From NCBI GenBank assembly GCA_014804695.1, contig JAAUZJ010000024.1:2105-66104 (forward strand): a stretch of DNA of 64,000 nt. Direction: 5' to 3'. Each line of letters starts with the position of its first letter. Position 1 is the first letter of the stretch. Under the pieces are notes generated by a model. It did not search any database, was not told the origin of the DNA, and saw only the letters and a program-made list of their open reading frames with translations. Of the stretch, positions 41,408-50,829 are shown one piece after another. A program made the position numbers and the translations under genes. Origin of the DNA: Lachnospiraceae bacterium (GTDB taxonomy: Bacteria; Bacillota; Clostridia; Lachnospirales; Lachnospiraceae).

Positions 41408-43348
41408 TTAATCGTGCGCGTGAAAATCTTCTGCCATAAAGCAATCTTCACATACTCTGTACGGATAATCCCATTCTAAAGACTTTCCACATACAGTGCA
41501 CTTTTTTTCAAACTGCTGCTTATCTTCTTTTAAAAGTGCCCCGATTGCACGCTGGGTTTCTTCTCTGCCGGCATCCAAAGCCTCTTTGTCAATCACCCAG
41601 TTCATTACGCCTGCAAACTGGCTGTATAAATCCAGCTTTTTATAATAGGTTTCCAGTTCTTCCAAGGCCGCTCCCATCGGATATCGCGGACAGTTTTGTT
41701 CTTCAGCCGGATTCTCGCAGTATTTAAGCCACAATCTCAAAACTTCCCTGTCTCCCACATCAAAAGGGCAGGTAATTAGGGAAAGAAGCAGTCTTTTATC
41801 CTGCATGATCTCATTAGCCTTGCGTGAGCTTTTCAGGTATCTGTATTTTTTAACGCTCTCCGCCATCGATATTTTATCGTATAGCTCCGTCTCTCCTGCA
41901 TTTTCCCAGATTTCGATAATCTCATCAAGTTCCATATTGATATCCAGCAGCACTTCCGGAAAACCGATTCTTGCTTTTTTGATCGGATAAAAAGGTTCGT
42001 TTATTTTTTTACCGATATATCCCATATCCAGAGCGGACTGTACATATCCGATATCATAAAATCCGTAGCGACCAGCCCTTCCTGCGATCTGTCTTATCTC
42101 TTCGGCGTTTATGCGACGTTTTGCTGTGCCGTCAAACTTAATCGTATTCATAAATATGATTCTGCGTATCGGGAGATTTATTCCCATGCCGATGGCATCT
42201 GTAGCGACCACGACTTCATTAATGCCTTCAGAAAAAAGTCGCACTTGTTCTCTTCTTGTCTTAGGCGGCAGATTTCCGTATATTACACTGCTTTTAATGC
42301 CCTTTGCCTCCAATGCCGCAGCAATGGCAAGGACATTCTTCTTGGAAAAAGTAATAAGAGCATCTCCTTTTTCCACATCTCTATTCATATCATATTTGTC
42401 GGGTATAAATTCGAGCTTCGTATTGCGTTCGTGATATACAATGTCATAGGTATCCTGACAGCGTTTAATCATCTTAACAAGCAGTTTTTCTGCAACAGGA
42501 GATGCACAGACATGAATTTCCTCCGCGCGCACGCCCAAAATTGCCCTTGTCCAAAAACTCCCGCGGTTTTCATCCTCCACCATCTGGGCTTCATCTATGA
42601 CAGCAATGTCATAAATTTCTTTTAAATCCATAACCTCGACTGTGGAAGCCTGACAAAAAGCCCCGGGAGTTATAATTTTTTCTTCCCCCGTAATCATGCT
42701 ACAGGGGATTCCCGCATCGGTCATCTTGTCATAGACTTCAAGTGCAAGTAGCCGCAGCGGTCCTAAATATATGCCCTGATATGCATGCTTAAGACGCTGA
42801 AGCGCCTGATAAGTTTTTCCGCTGTTGGCAGGGCCTATATGGATAATGAAGTGCCTTTTCATATTGCGGGCCTCCGGATACTGCTTCTCCGGCTCTGCCT
42901 CCATCAGTTCTTCAATCCTTTTGCCGACCATGAACAGCATATAATCATCTTTATAAATTTCATAGAGGGATTTTTCGAGGAGCAGCTCATTAATTCCCTC
43001 TACCTTTAATATTTCCTCGGCCGATGCACTGGGAGCCATCATCTGTAAAAATGTGATATCCAGTCTTGCCAATTTTTTCAGGCTGTGCCTGTATCTGCCT
43101 ATAAGCTTTCTTTGTTTACTGAAAACCGTAAAGCCTATATCGGCTGCACGTTTATGCAGCTCCACCATGTCATTTAAAATCTGGTGCGCCTCTAAATATT
43201 TTTTACGGGCAATGCGCCGTTCCAACTGCTTAATGCTGTGTTCACAGTTTCTAATGTACTTTCTGTCTGCAGAAGAAGACTTGTTTATAAATGTCTTAAT
43301 ATATATCTCCCAAACTGCATCAACTATTTCATTCGTTGTTTTTTCCAT
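41408..43348 (-). CDS. SUV3-like superfamily 2 RNA helicase
   Basis: A 646-residue helicase. About 160 N-terminal residues are helical and without clear homology. Then Walker A GPANSGKT (172-179), YLGPLRLLALEVY, DEAQ (252-255), a second RecA domain with SSVIYGNLPPKTRREQVRLF, VATDAIGMGINLP and motif VI QIAGRAGRYG. The C-terminal part matches the SUV3 extension, ending in a four-cysteine zinc-ribbon-like motif CTVCGKSLEWDYPYRVCEDC. SUV3 is best known from mitochondrial RNA decay; bacterial versions are poorly studied. It probably remodels RNA or R-loops in the cytoplasm. Confidence 0.87.
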   Translation of the reverse strand: MEKTTNEIVDAVWEIYIKTFINKSSSADRKYIRNCEHSIKQLERRIARKKYLEAHQILNDMVELHKRAADIGFTVFSKQRKLIGRYRHSLKKLARLDITFLQMMAPSASAEEILKVEGINELLLEKSLYEIYKDDYMLFMVGKRIEELMEAEPEKQYPEARNMKRHFIIHIGPANSGKTYQALQRLKHAYQGIYLGPLRLLALEVYDKMTDAGIPCSMITGEEKIITPGAFCQASTVEVMDLKEIYDIAVIDEAQMVEDENRGSFWTRAILGVRAEEIHVCASPVAEKLLVKMIKRCQDTYDIVYHERNTKLEFIPDKYDMNRDVEKGDALITFSKKNVLAIAAALEAKGIKSSVIYGNLPPKTRREQVRLFSEGINEVVVATDAIGMGINLPIRRIIFMNTIKFDGTAKRRINAEEIRQIAGRAGRYGFYDIGYVQSALDMGYIGKKINEPFYPIKKARIGFPEVLLDINMELDEIIEIWENAGETELYDKISMAESVKKYRYLKSSRKANEIMQDKRLLLSLITCPFDVGDREVLRLWLKYCENPAEEQNCPRYPMGAALEELETYYKKLDLYSQFAGVMNWVIDKEALDAGREETQRAIGALLKEDKQQFEKKCTVCGKSLEWDYPYRVCEDCFMAEDFHAHD

Positions 43349-43362
43349 CTAACCCCCATACC

Positions 43363-44223
43363 CTATTCGTTCGGTCTTTGATAAAAGCGTCCCGAAAGTT
43401 CTTCCGTCCTTATTGCATTGACAAACGCCGCCTCATCTGCTTTTTTAACGGCAGATATCACGGCTTTACACTCTTCTTTGGATACAACGGAATATACTAT
43501 ATTTCTCTCCTCATGCTCATATGAACCTTCTCCTTCCAGAATCGTTGCACCATGCCCGCTGACTGTATAGATTGCGTCACATACTTCTTTGGCCTTGTTC
43601 GTAACAATATACAAAGTCTGTTTCTGGTATCTGGTATAAAGCACATGCAAAACCTGTGTAGATACATATTGATATATAATGGAATATAAAGCCTTATCCC
43701 AGCCAAACAGGACTCCTGCCAATGCAATGATCACAATATTGATCCCAAGTATAAAATTAAATGAATCAACGCCCTTTTTCTCCGAAAAATATATAGCCAG
43801 AAAGTCGGTGCCTCCCGTCGTGGCATTCATCATAAGACACAGACTGATGACAAAACCGCTTATCATACCGCCATACACACTTGTCAGAAGGATATCGGTC
43901 GTAATTGCATGCACCGTAATAGCGTCGGTAAGTATACTGTTTAGGACAATCATCAGACACGAATAAAGCGTAAATTTTTTACCGATAAATCGAAAACCGA
44001 TATAAATGGGAACTATATTTAACAGTAAATTAACTACCGTAAAAGGAATTTCTATATTCAGAAATTGAGAAAATATCGCCTGTATCAATATTGTAAGCCC
44101 CATAACCCCGCCCGGATACAGCCCGACTTTTTTAACAAATGTATTCGTATTGATTGCCATCAGTACTGCGGCAAAGCATATCGTTATTATTCTTTTTGTG
44201 TCTTTTTTGGCATCAAAACTCAT
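43363..44223 (-). CDS. YitT-family membrane protein (DUF2179 C-terminal domain)
   Basis: A 286-residue protein with five or six hydrophobic helices in the first 190 residues (ITICFAAVLMAINTNTFV, GVMGLTILIQAIF, VYGGMISGFVISLCLMMNA, NIVIIALAGVLFG) and the signature ATTGGTDFLAIYFSEKKG. The C-terminal cytoplasmic DUF2179 domain includes VSGHGATILEGEGSYEHEERN and VVSKEECKAVISAVK. The family is abundant in Firmicutes; transport or signalling functions are only assumed. It is 14 bases downstream of nothing obvious and 14 bases upstream of the helicase gene, so cotranscription is likely. Confidence 0.9.
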   Translation of the reverse strand: MSFDAKKDTKRIITICFAAVLMAINTNTFVKKVGLYPGGVMGLTILIQAIFSQFLNIEIPFTVVNLLLNIVPIYIGFRFIGKKFTLYSCLMIVLNSILTDAITVHAITTDILLTSVYGGMISGFVISLCLMMNATTGGTDFLAIYFSEKKGVDSFNFILGINIVIIALAGVLFGWDKALYSIIYQYVSTQVLHVLYTRYQKQTLYIVTNKAKEVCDAIYTVSGHGATILEGEGSYEHEERNIVYSVVSKEECKAVISAVKKADEAAFVNAIRTEELSGRFYQRPNE

Positions 44224-44257
44224 GTGGATTTCCTTTCTTTTATCCTTTTACACTCTT

Positions 44258-45157
44258 TTATGTGGTTACACGGTTTGGCTTTCTTTTTCCCGCGACGTCA
44301 CTTTTCATACAGAGCATTTTCATTTCAGGCACTCCGATATCATTTGCAATCACTTTGCATTTCGTCATAAGAAGGAAAAAAATATTTTTTTCCTCATCAC
44401 TTAAACATTCATAATTGGCCTGTCCCTTTGCAATTACAATATCCGCATTTTGGTAAACTTCTTTAAATTCTTTTGACGTTCTGTGCAAAACCGTTCCTAA
44501 TGAATGATCGCCATTACTTATTATTGTAGCATAGCTGTCCATTCCCACTGCATAAGCATCTTCTTCTACTGAGTCATTCACTACGGCTTCCCCTCTTGTA
44601 GCAAAGAAAACATGACATAACGGATTTATTCCTTTTATTTTTTTGATCAGTATCTTGTCAAGGCAGATTTCCCCACAATTGTCCCCTAAATAAAGCAGCG
44701 TATCTGCTTTACAGATCTCTTGAAGCAAAAGAGTGGAGTCATTAATTTCCAACTGTTCCTTTTTCAATTTTTCAAAGCTGGCTTCTATATCTGAGAGCAA
44801 CAAGTCATGTATTGGATTAAAATCAATAATATTCCCTATAATAGCATATTTGATACTTTCCAGAAAAGGATCATCCGATTCATTAATTTCCTGCTCCAAT
44901 TTGGGAATCTGCTCTAAGAACATCTTATTATAATGTTCTCTGGTTTCTCTATAGGGATCGTCATTACCTGTTTCATCTTTTAATAACGAGAAAATCTCCC
45001 CGATCAATTCCGGAGTGGAAGAACTTTTAAAATCGACCTTGCTTAAATAAGCAAATACACTTCTAAGCAAGTCGTCTTTATCTTTTAATCCAACCATATC
45101 TGCTACCTTAATCGCCTGATTAACGGTACAAGGTATGCATTTTTCCTGTATTCTCAC
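44258..45157 (-). CDS. DUF89 family metal-dependent protein
   Basis: A 299-residue DUF89 protein, a family that includes metal-dependent damage-control phosphatases. The N-terminal CIPCTVNQAIK has the CxxC typical of the bacterial subfamily I. The catalytic core shows IIGNIIDFNPIHD, TLLYLGDNCGEICLDKILI with the conserved Asp-Asn, FFATRGEAVVNDSVEEDA and VIAKGQANYECL. The natural substrate is unknown; relatives remove phosphate from damaged sugar phosphates or pantetheine phosphates. It is 16 bases downstream of an iron alcohol dehydrogenase and likely cotranscribed. Confidence 0.85.
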   Translation of the reverse strand: MRIQEKCIPCTVNQAIKVADMVGLKDKDDLLRSVFAYLSKVDFKSSSTPELIGEIFSLLKDETGNDDPYRETREHYNKMFLEQIPKLEQEINESDDPFLESIKYAIIGNIIDFNPIHDLLLSDIEASFEKLKKEQLEINDSTLLLQEICKADTLLYLGDNCGEICLDKILIKKIKGINPLCHVFFATRGEAVVNDSVEEDAYAVGMDSYATIISNGDHSLGTVLHRTSKEFKEVYQNADIVIAKGQANYECLSDEEKNIFFLLMTKCKVIANDIGVPEMKMLCMKSDVAGKRKPNRVTT

Positions 45158-45172
45158 TCTTTTTAACTCCTA

Positions 45173-46348
45173 TTATATCATAAGCCTGTAAATATTCTCA
45201 ACGTCATCCTGGTGCAGTTCCACAAAGCCACCAAGCGTTCCGTTTCTTACATCACCGTAACATGCGGTATGCGCCAATTTTTCTATATCCTCCTCTTTTG
45301 CCCCAAGTTCGGCAAAGTTCTTTGGCATACCTATAGAAATCAGAAATTGGCGTAATGCTTCAATTCCGGCTTTTGCAGTTTTTTCCGGATGCTCAAAATC
45401 CATCTGGCAGCCCCATACACGTACAGCCATCTGCGCAAAACGCATAATATTATGCTCCATATTATAAGTAAATACCGCCGGCATTACAACTGCAAGCCCC
45501 GCACCATGCGCACAATCGTACAAAGCCGACAATTCATGCTCAATATCATGACTGGTCCAATCCTGACTCCGGCCTACACCACAGGAATTATTGTGCGCCA
45601 TCATTGCCGCCCACATAATATTAGCTCTGGCATCATAATTATTCGCATCTTCCATTGCCCGCGGTCCCTCATGAATCATAGTAAGCAACAGCGCTTCAAT
45701 CATCCTGTCAGTTACTTCCACCTCTTTGGTGTTTGTCAGATAACGTTCGTATAAATGTGCAATAATATCCGAAATTCCGCACGCGGTCTGATATGGCGGA
45801 AGTGTCTGCGTAAGCGCCGGATTTAAAATCGTAAATTTAGGACGCAGAGCTTCTCCGGTAGCCCCACGTTTAAACATTCCATTATCATTTGTAATAACAG
45901 AATCCGGCGAGCCCTCGCTTCCTGCTGCTGAAATTGTCAGAACCGTTCCGATCGGAAGCGCTTCCTCCACGATTTTACCCTGATAATAATCCCAAAAATC
46001 CCCGTCATACACTGCTCCGGCTGCAATTGCCTTTGCAGAATCTATAGTGCTTCCGCCTCCTACAGCCAGAATAAAATCTACATTTTCTTTTCTGCAAAGC
46101 TCTATTCCCTCATAAACCAGTCCGCTTCTGGGATTGGGCTGTACCCCGCCAAGTTCAACATACGGAATCCCTGCACTATCTAACCCATCTTTCACACATG
46201 CCAGAAGACCAGAGCGGATTACCGAACCGCCACCGTAATGGATAAGTACTTTCTTTCCGCCAAACCGTTTAACGTATTTTGCCGTCTCTTTTTCTGCGTC
46301 CCTGCCGAACACAAAGTAGGTCGGTGCATAAAATGTGAAATTTTCCAT
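45173..46348 (-). CDS. Iron-containing alcohol dehydrogenase (butanol dehydrogenase/YqhD type)
   Basis: A 391-residue group III alcohol dehydrogenase. The NAD(P)-binding loop is LAVGGGSTIDSAKAIAAG near residue 95; metal-binding histidines and aspartate lie in ACGISDIIAHLYERYL, WTSHDIEHELSALYDCAHG and MEHNIMRFAQMAVRVWG. The pattern fits NADPH-dependent butanol dehydrogenases and YqhD. It reduces aldehydes to alcohols during fermentation or aldehyde detoxification. It has no other fermentation gene close by; a divergent spacer of 192 bases separates it from an acyltransferase. Confidence 0.92.
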   Translation of the reverse strand: MENFTFYAPTYFVFGRDAEKETAKYVKRFGGKKVLIHYGGGSVIRSGLLACVKDGLDSAGIPYVELGGVQPNPRSGLVYEGIELCRKENVDFILAVGGGSTIDSAKAIAAGAVYDGDFWDYYQGKIVEEALPIGTVLTISAAGSEGSPDSVITNDNGMFKRGATGEALRPKFTILNPALTQTLPPYQTACGISDIIAHLYERYLTNTKEVEVTDRMIEALLLTMIHEGPRAMEDANNYDARANIMWAAMMAHNNSCGVGRSQDWTSHDIEHELSALYDCAHGAGLAVVMPAVFTYNMEHNIMRFAQMAVRVWGCQMDFEHPEKTAKAGIEALRQFLISIGMPKNFAELGAKEEDIEKLAHTACYGDVRNGTLGGFVELHQDDVENIYRLMI

Positions 46349-46540
46349 GAAAATACCCTCTTTCTTTTTCTTTTTATTATAAGAAATATGGCGGATTTAT
46401 TCAAGGTTATACCCCCTCATTCGATAAGCTTTAATTCTTAATAATTAATTAAATTCCTGACACTTATCTTGACTATTTAATATATAAATGTTAGTTTGTA
46501 TGCAATATGAAAGTCTTATCCGTATGTCATGGAGGATTTT

Positions 46541-47536
46541 ATGGACAGTGAATCAAAAACTCTGTTTGACAGACAGACGGGATACTGGTTTAGGGGAATT
46601 GCCGTTATAATGGTTATCCTGTCGCATTATGCCGAGTGGTGGGAATGGTTTTTTTCAACTGCCGGAAAGGCAGAAGATTTCCGATTAACACTTGCTAAAT
46701 TGGGAGTATACGGTGTAAACATTTTTTTCTTTTTTTCAGGGTACGGATTGACCAAAGCAGCAGAGCAAAAAAATATAGACGGCAGCTTTATTTTGCGCCG
46801 GATACAGTCAGTATATCTTCCTTATCTGGTTATTGTCGGAATCATTCAGATTTTATCCGGAGGATTTGCTTCTTTTTCCGCTTTCGTTAAATTTTTGTAT
46901 GGTAATGACTATTGGTTTATGGTCATTTTATTCTTATTTTATATCGGATTTATTTTGATATGGGCAGTGCTAAAAAATCCTCATATACGTATGCTGCTTT
47001 TCCTTTTATATACATTTGCGATCATTAAAGTGTTATTTGATAAGGAAATGCAGTCATTTTGGTATGTATCCAATCTGGCTTTTGCCATTGGGATTATAAT
47101 GGGAACATATGAAAAAGACTGCCTCAAAATACCGTTACCAGCTAAAATATTGCTTATTCCTTTGTTGCTTTCATTTGTAATTTACTATGAACTCTATCTG
47201 GACAAGGCAGTAATGACTCCGGAGCAGATTCTGTATTTGCAGATGTTAAATACAGTATTGTGGACAATACAGATTGCCTGTATTGCAGCTTTAATATCGT
47301 GGCATGGCCGGCTTTTAGGAATATTGGGCAAATGTTCCCTGTATCTCTATTTATTGCATACATACATTTTTATGAGGTGCATGAATTCTTTAAATTGTGA
47401 TATTCGGTTACGAATTCTGATTGCTGCCATTACTACTATTGTAACAGCCATACTTTGTGAAATGCTGATTACATTTCTTATTAAGTTAATACGGTCAGAT
47501 TCAAAAAAGAACCGTAAAAAGAAAGAAAACGTATAG
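46541..47536 (+). CDS. Acyltransferase 3 family membrane protein
   Basis: A 331-residue integral membrane protein with about ten helices. The family start RQTGYWFRGIAVIMVILSHYAEWW gives the conserved Arg and the catalytic-type His, then FFFFSGYGLTKAAEQK and ILRRIQSVYLPYLVI. Members transfer acyl groups to surface sugars or peptidoglycan. The ATG at 46541 is chosen because GGAGGA lies a few bases before it; an upstream in-frame ATG at 46529 holds that site. The C terminus ends in a Lys-rich tail. The acceptor is unknown and no polysaccharide cluster is adjacent. Confidence 0.88.
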   Translation: MDSESKTLFDRQTGYWFRGIAVIMVILSHYAEWWEWFFSTAGKAEDFRLTLAKLGVYGVNIFFFFSGYGLTKAAEQKNIDGSFILRRIQSVYLPYLVIVGIIQILSGGFASFSAFVKFLYGNDYWFMVILFLFYIGFILIWAVLKNPHIRMLLFLLYTFAIIKVLFDKEMQSFWYVSNLAFAIGIIMGTYEKDCLKIPLPAKILLIPLLLSFVIYYELYLDKAVMTPEQILYLQMLNTVLWTIQIACIAALISWHGRLLGILGKCSLYLYLLHTYIFMRCMNSLNCDIRLRILIAAITTIVTAILCEMLITFLIKLIRSDSKKNRKKKENV

Positions 47537-47540
47537 ACGC

Positions 47541-47914
47541 ATGGAAATATTGAAGCCAACGTATCGTCACATTCGGCGGATGTACTGATTGACCGAGCTA
47601 GTCATGGACATATGTATGTTGTTTGTGATAATTCACGAATTGTCGGCTGTGGGGCTATTGCCGCTTACTGGGGCAGTAAAACTGAAAGTATTTTGCTTAC
47701 TATTTTCGTACTGCCTGAGTATCAAGGCAGGGGAATTGGAAAGTTAATTATTAGAACGCTTGAACAGGATGAATTCTTTTTAAGGGCAAATCGTATTGAA
47801 ATACCTGCATCAATTACAGCGGTGGAGTTTTATAAAAAAATGGGATATGACTATAAAGACGGGATTACTGAAATAGATGACGAACAGGTTTACCGGTTAG
47901 AAAAGTTCAGGTAG
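47541..47914 (+). pseudogene. Degraded GNAT acetyltransferase
   Basis: From 47612 an open frame of 100 codons carries the core of a GNAT enzyme: MYVVCDNSRIVGCGAIAAYW, TIFVLPEYQGRGIGKLIIRT (acetyl-CoA loop) and EFYKKMGYDY. The N-terminal helices are missing in that frame. A normal-looking GNAT start (MEILKPTYRHIRR) exists at 47541 in another frame and stops after 15 codons, while the main frame is open back to 47537 without a start. This points to a small deletion or frameshift in an older gene of about 140-150 residues. A truncated product may still be made. Confidence 0.65.
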
Positions 47915-47991
47915 GCATCTGCGAAACTCTATTATTCAAACCGTCCGTTGTACAATATAGGTTCTGAAAGTTCGAGTTTCACAATTGCCTA
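47912..47991. repeat. Inverted-repeat element after the degraded GNAT gene
   Basis: TAGGCATCTGCGAAACTC (47912-47929) and GAGTTTCACAATTGCCTA (47974-47991) are an imperfect 18-bp inverted repeat around 44 bases. The right arm is nearly the same as 11566-11583. GAAAAGTTCAG also occurs on both sides (about 47900 and 47993), as a short flanking duplication would. Confidence 0.5.
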
Positions 47992-48050
47992 TGAAAAGTT
48001 CAGATAATGTGATGTATTATCTACAATTCCTATATGATTGCTTATATTTC

Positions 48051-49634
48051 TCATTTTCCCAATGATGACTTATAATAAAAATATGTTTTCTCCGGAATCC
48101 GGTATGCTGCATTTTCTTCGACGCGGTATTCGGTACACTGCGCGAATACTATCCTTCCATCAGGAAGCGCACAGTATGAAACGCCTTCCCACTCACATGG
48201 GGCTTCATATGGGGGCAAAACATTTACTGCGCTTTCATCACCAAGATTGTAGGTAAAGATTCCGTCATAGCCCCAGAATACAAAATCAGTATCTGAGCCC
48301 GGCGCTATTATATCTAACATGATAGTTCCCACCGGTACAATATCCATATAAATATCTTCCAGGCAGCCTTTTTCCAGATTGACCGAAGCGATTCCCATAT
48401 GATAATCGTTTACGTCACCTGATGTAACCTGCGTATATACCTTGCCGTCTTTTCCGATTCCGAGTCCGGCTAATGCATGAGGTGCATATACATCGCCAGC
48501 ATTAATATCAATCTCTTTCACATAATTTCCTTCGCTGTCAAGCACTAACAACAGTTTTCCAGGCGAGCTTGTCGTACGTATATAGATATAACCCTGTTCG
48601 TCAACCACCATCCTTCTAATATAACCAATGCCCTTGTCTTTATATGAAGATAAATCAATTTTATTCTTAATTTCTCCCTCTGCGCTTAGAATCCAGAGCG
48701 AATTCTTATATTTTTCGCCCGATATAGTCAATACGTTCTCATCACTGTTAGTTTGTTCCATTAAGGCAATATAGACATCCCCATTCTTAGTCTGATACAA
48801 GGCGCTGACATCGCTCTTCACATCAAAATTGTCAAAGAACAGCTTAGAATCACTGCTGCCGATTTCCATTGTATGAATAGCGTTCCAACCTGTTAAGAAG
48901 ATACAGTTTTGTCCTGCTGCTATACTACGAACTTCCAAATCACCGGTATAGTTAATAGTAAGTTCCTGAGATGGCTCCCAAATAGCTTCACTTTCCAATA
49001 TGACCGAATCAGTCAATTCTTCTTTATTTTCTTTTCCCTCTGATATTTCTTCTGACGGTAATGTCATTTCTCCCTGTGCAATCATTTCATTCACCTTCTG
49101 CAGGCTGTAATCACGCTTACACATGAAATCAACTATCTGCAGCAATTCCTCATCATTCATCTCCTTTTCAGGGAAGAAAAAGGTTGTAGTATCGCCATAA
49201 AAAGCTACTCCTTTGCCCTTATATTCCTCCGGTTCGGATATCATGGTCAGCACTCCCTCCGGAAAAAGCGCCTCTTCTTCATATGAAATCCTCAACTCCT
49301 TTATACGTGCTTTTTCAGAATCAGTGTAAGGACGGTTATAATTGTCAACGCCCATTTTAGAGGTCTGCATCTGTATGAAGTAATCCTCCATCTCCTGCTC
49401 ATTCATAGCTTCCATACGCTCCCTGTATGCACCAACTGCTGCCGAAACAGTAATTGACATCAGTGTCACAAGCGCAGCCGCCATGATTATTGACTTCTTC
49501 CATGTCATTCTAAATATCTTACGTTTGGGCAAACTGACAAGAATGTCATTTACTTCTCTATGTATTGACTCAGGCAGTATCATCTTTTCATCTGCCGCCA
49601 TCTTAAAAATTTTCTCTTCAAAATTATCTCTCAT
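48051..49634 (-). CDS. Membrane-anchored partner of an ECF sigma factor with a large repeat-containing extracellular domain
   Basis: A 527-residue type II membrane protein. About 45 cytoplasmic residues (EEKIFKMAADEKMILPESIH) precede a single helix (IIMAAALVTLMSITVSAAV, about 51-69). The outside part has a helical region, an acidic linker near 195, and from about 225 a series of beta repeats of the propeller type (LEVRSIAAGQNCIFLTGWN, GYIYIRTTSSPGKLLLVLDS, LAGLGIGKDGKVYTQVTSG). Position directly after an ECF sigma gene and the membrane layout suggest an anti-sigma sensor, though the cytoplasmic part lacks a clear zinc HxxxCxxC motif. Confidence 0.65.
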   Translation of the reverse strand: MRDNFEEKIFKMAADEKMILPESIHREVNDILVSLPKRKIFRMTWKKSIIMAAALVTLMSITVSAAVGAYRERMEAMNEQEMEDYFIQMQTSKMGVDNYNRPYTDSEKARIKELRISYEEEALFPEGVLTMISEPEEYKGKGVAFYGDTTTFFFPEKEMNDEELLQIVDFMCKRDYSLQKVNEMIAQGEMTLPSEEISEGKENKEELTDSVILESEAIWEPSQELTINYTGDLEVRSIAAGQNCIFLTGWNAIHTMEIGSSDSKLFFDNFDVKSDVSALYQTKNGDVYIALMEQTNSDENVLTISGEKYKNSLWILSAEGEIKNKIDLSSYKDKGIGYIRRMVVDEQGYIYIRTTSSPGKLLLVLDSEGNYVKEIDINAGDVYAPHALAGLGIGKDGKVYTQVTSGDVNDYHMGIASVNLEKGCLEDIYMDIVPVGTIMLDIIAPGSDTDFVFWGYDGIFTYNLGDESAVNVLPPYEAPCEWEGVSYCALPDGRIVFAQCTEYRVEENAAYRIPEKTYFYYKSSLGK

Positions 49635-49649
49635 GGTCAATCTCCCTTC

Positions 49650-50114
49650 TTACAAATATGTCTTTAATTGCTGCTTACCCCTGTAAAGTCTGGATTTAAC
49701 CGTTCCTTCGGGTATATGTAAGATTTTACTGATTTCCTTAATAGAAAGCTGCTCATAGAAATATAAAATAATGACTTCTCTATAAGCAACATCGATATCC
49801 ATTACAATATCCCATAATTCATGATGTTCATCCTGAAATTCAGGCATATATATTTCAACATTCTCTATAGGCGTGCTGCGCTTGTTCTTTGCATAAATGT
49901 ATTTTGCTTCATTTGCCACGATACGCATTATCCATGCGCGAAAGCTGTCTACATTTCTAAGCGTATGGATTTTCTCATATGCCTTTAGAATTGACTCGGC
50001 AACAGCATCCTCTGCATCATCGCTATTATGCAAAATTCCAAGTGCAAGCCTGTATAGATTGGGCGTATATTCTTTAACCAGTTTGGCGAATGTTTCGTTG
50101 TCAATAGCTGACAT
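49650..50114 (-). CDS. ECF-type RNA polymerase sigma factor
   Basis: A 154-residue sigma-70-like factor with only regions 2 and 4. Region 2 is LYRLALGILHNSDDAEDAVAE (about residues 20-40) with the -10 recognition segment RNVDSFRAWIMRIVANEAKY. Region 4 has VAYREVIILYFYEQLSIKEI followed by the helix-turn-helix HIPEGTVKSRLYRGKQQL. It is 15 bases upstream of the membrane partner gene and probably switches on an envelope or surface response, including its own operon. Confidence 0.93.
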   Translation of the reverse strand: MSAIDNETFAKLVKEYTPNLYRLALGILHNSDDAEDAVAESILKAYEKIHTLRNVDSFRAWIMRIVANEAKYIYAKNKRSTPIENVEIYMPEFQDEHHELWDIVMDIDVAYREVIILYFYEQLSIKEISKILHIPEGTVKSRLYRGKQQLKTYL

Positions 50115-50208
50115 GCTCCACCTCCTTTGCAGATTTTGGCCGGCTTCTATTAATTATGATTAAAAAAGTGGGGGAATGGTTCCCGCAGATTGATAAAAAT
50201 TCCTCATT

Positions 50209-50748
50209 CTATATATGATACGTAATTCCACTACCCACATTTGGGAAGTCTGCGCTGTAGGCGGCATCTGCTACAAATATAAGAATCAGGGTTATTGCGG
50301 CAATCAACCGCTTTCTCTCTGATATTTTATTATATAATGCGGTATATATTGGGACAATAAAGAATATTAGAAAAATGCCGCCAACACCAAATAGCAGGCA
50401 GCTCATAAGACAGATGCGTCCATCCAGATTTAATAGCATTCCGCTGTAATCCCACCATTTAACGCCCCACATTTTCTCAAGAAAAAATCCGGAAAAATAT
50501 TCCAGAGCAGAGCAGATTGTTAAAGAAATAACAAAGACAAGCAGTGGGTTCTTTTTCCACCGCTTAAGAAGCAAATACAAAAAGAGCGCCCCAGCCCCAT
50601 ATATGGGCAGCCAAGGCCCTGTCAAAATTCCGCGGTTTACAAAATGTTTCTCCCTGACCAGATAGATGCCCACTTCCCATAACCAGCCGAAAAGAGACAG
50701 CAAAAAGAATAGTAATACATAATAGTCGAATGAAAGTCTTTTTTCCAT
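50209..50748 (-). CDS. CmpB-like putative ABC transporter permease (PF06541-type)
   Basis: A 179-residue membrane protein with four or five helices: YYVLLFFLLSLFGWLWEVGI, GPWLPIYGAGALFLYLLL, PLLVFVISLTICSALEYFSG and FGVGGIFLIFFIVPIY, plus the short loop GVKWWDYSGMLLNLDGRICL. The motifs FGWLWEV, NRGILTGPW and WWDYS are those of the family annotated as putative ABC permease, common in clostridia. No ATPase or binding protein is adjacent, so a transport role is not supported by context. Confidence 0.85.
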   Translation of the reverse strand: MEKRLSFDYYVLLFFLLSLFGWLWEVGIYLVREKHFVNRGILTGPWLPIYGAGALFLYLLLKRWKKNPLLVFVISLTICSALEYFSGFFLEKMWGVKWWDYSGMLLNLDGRICLMSCLLFGVGGIFLIFFIVPIYTALYNKISERKRLIAAITLILIFVADAAYSADFPNVGSGITYHI

Positions 50749-50829
50749 ACTGTATATTTTGGCAGATTTTTTGTGGTTTATTCATCAATTTCATGCTATA
50801 CTGGGATAAAATAAGTATGGAGGATTATT

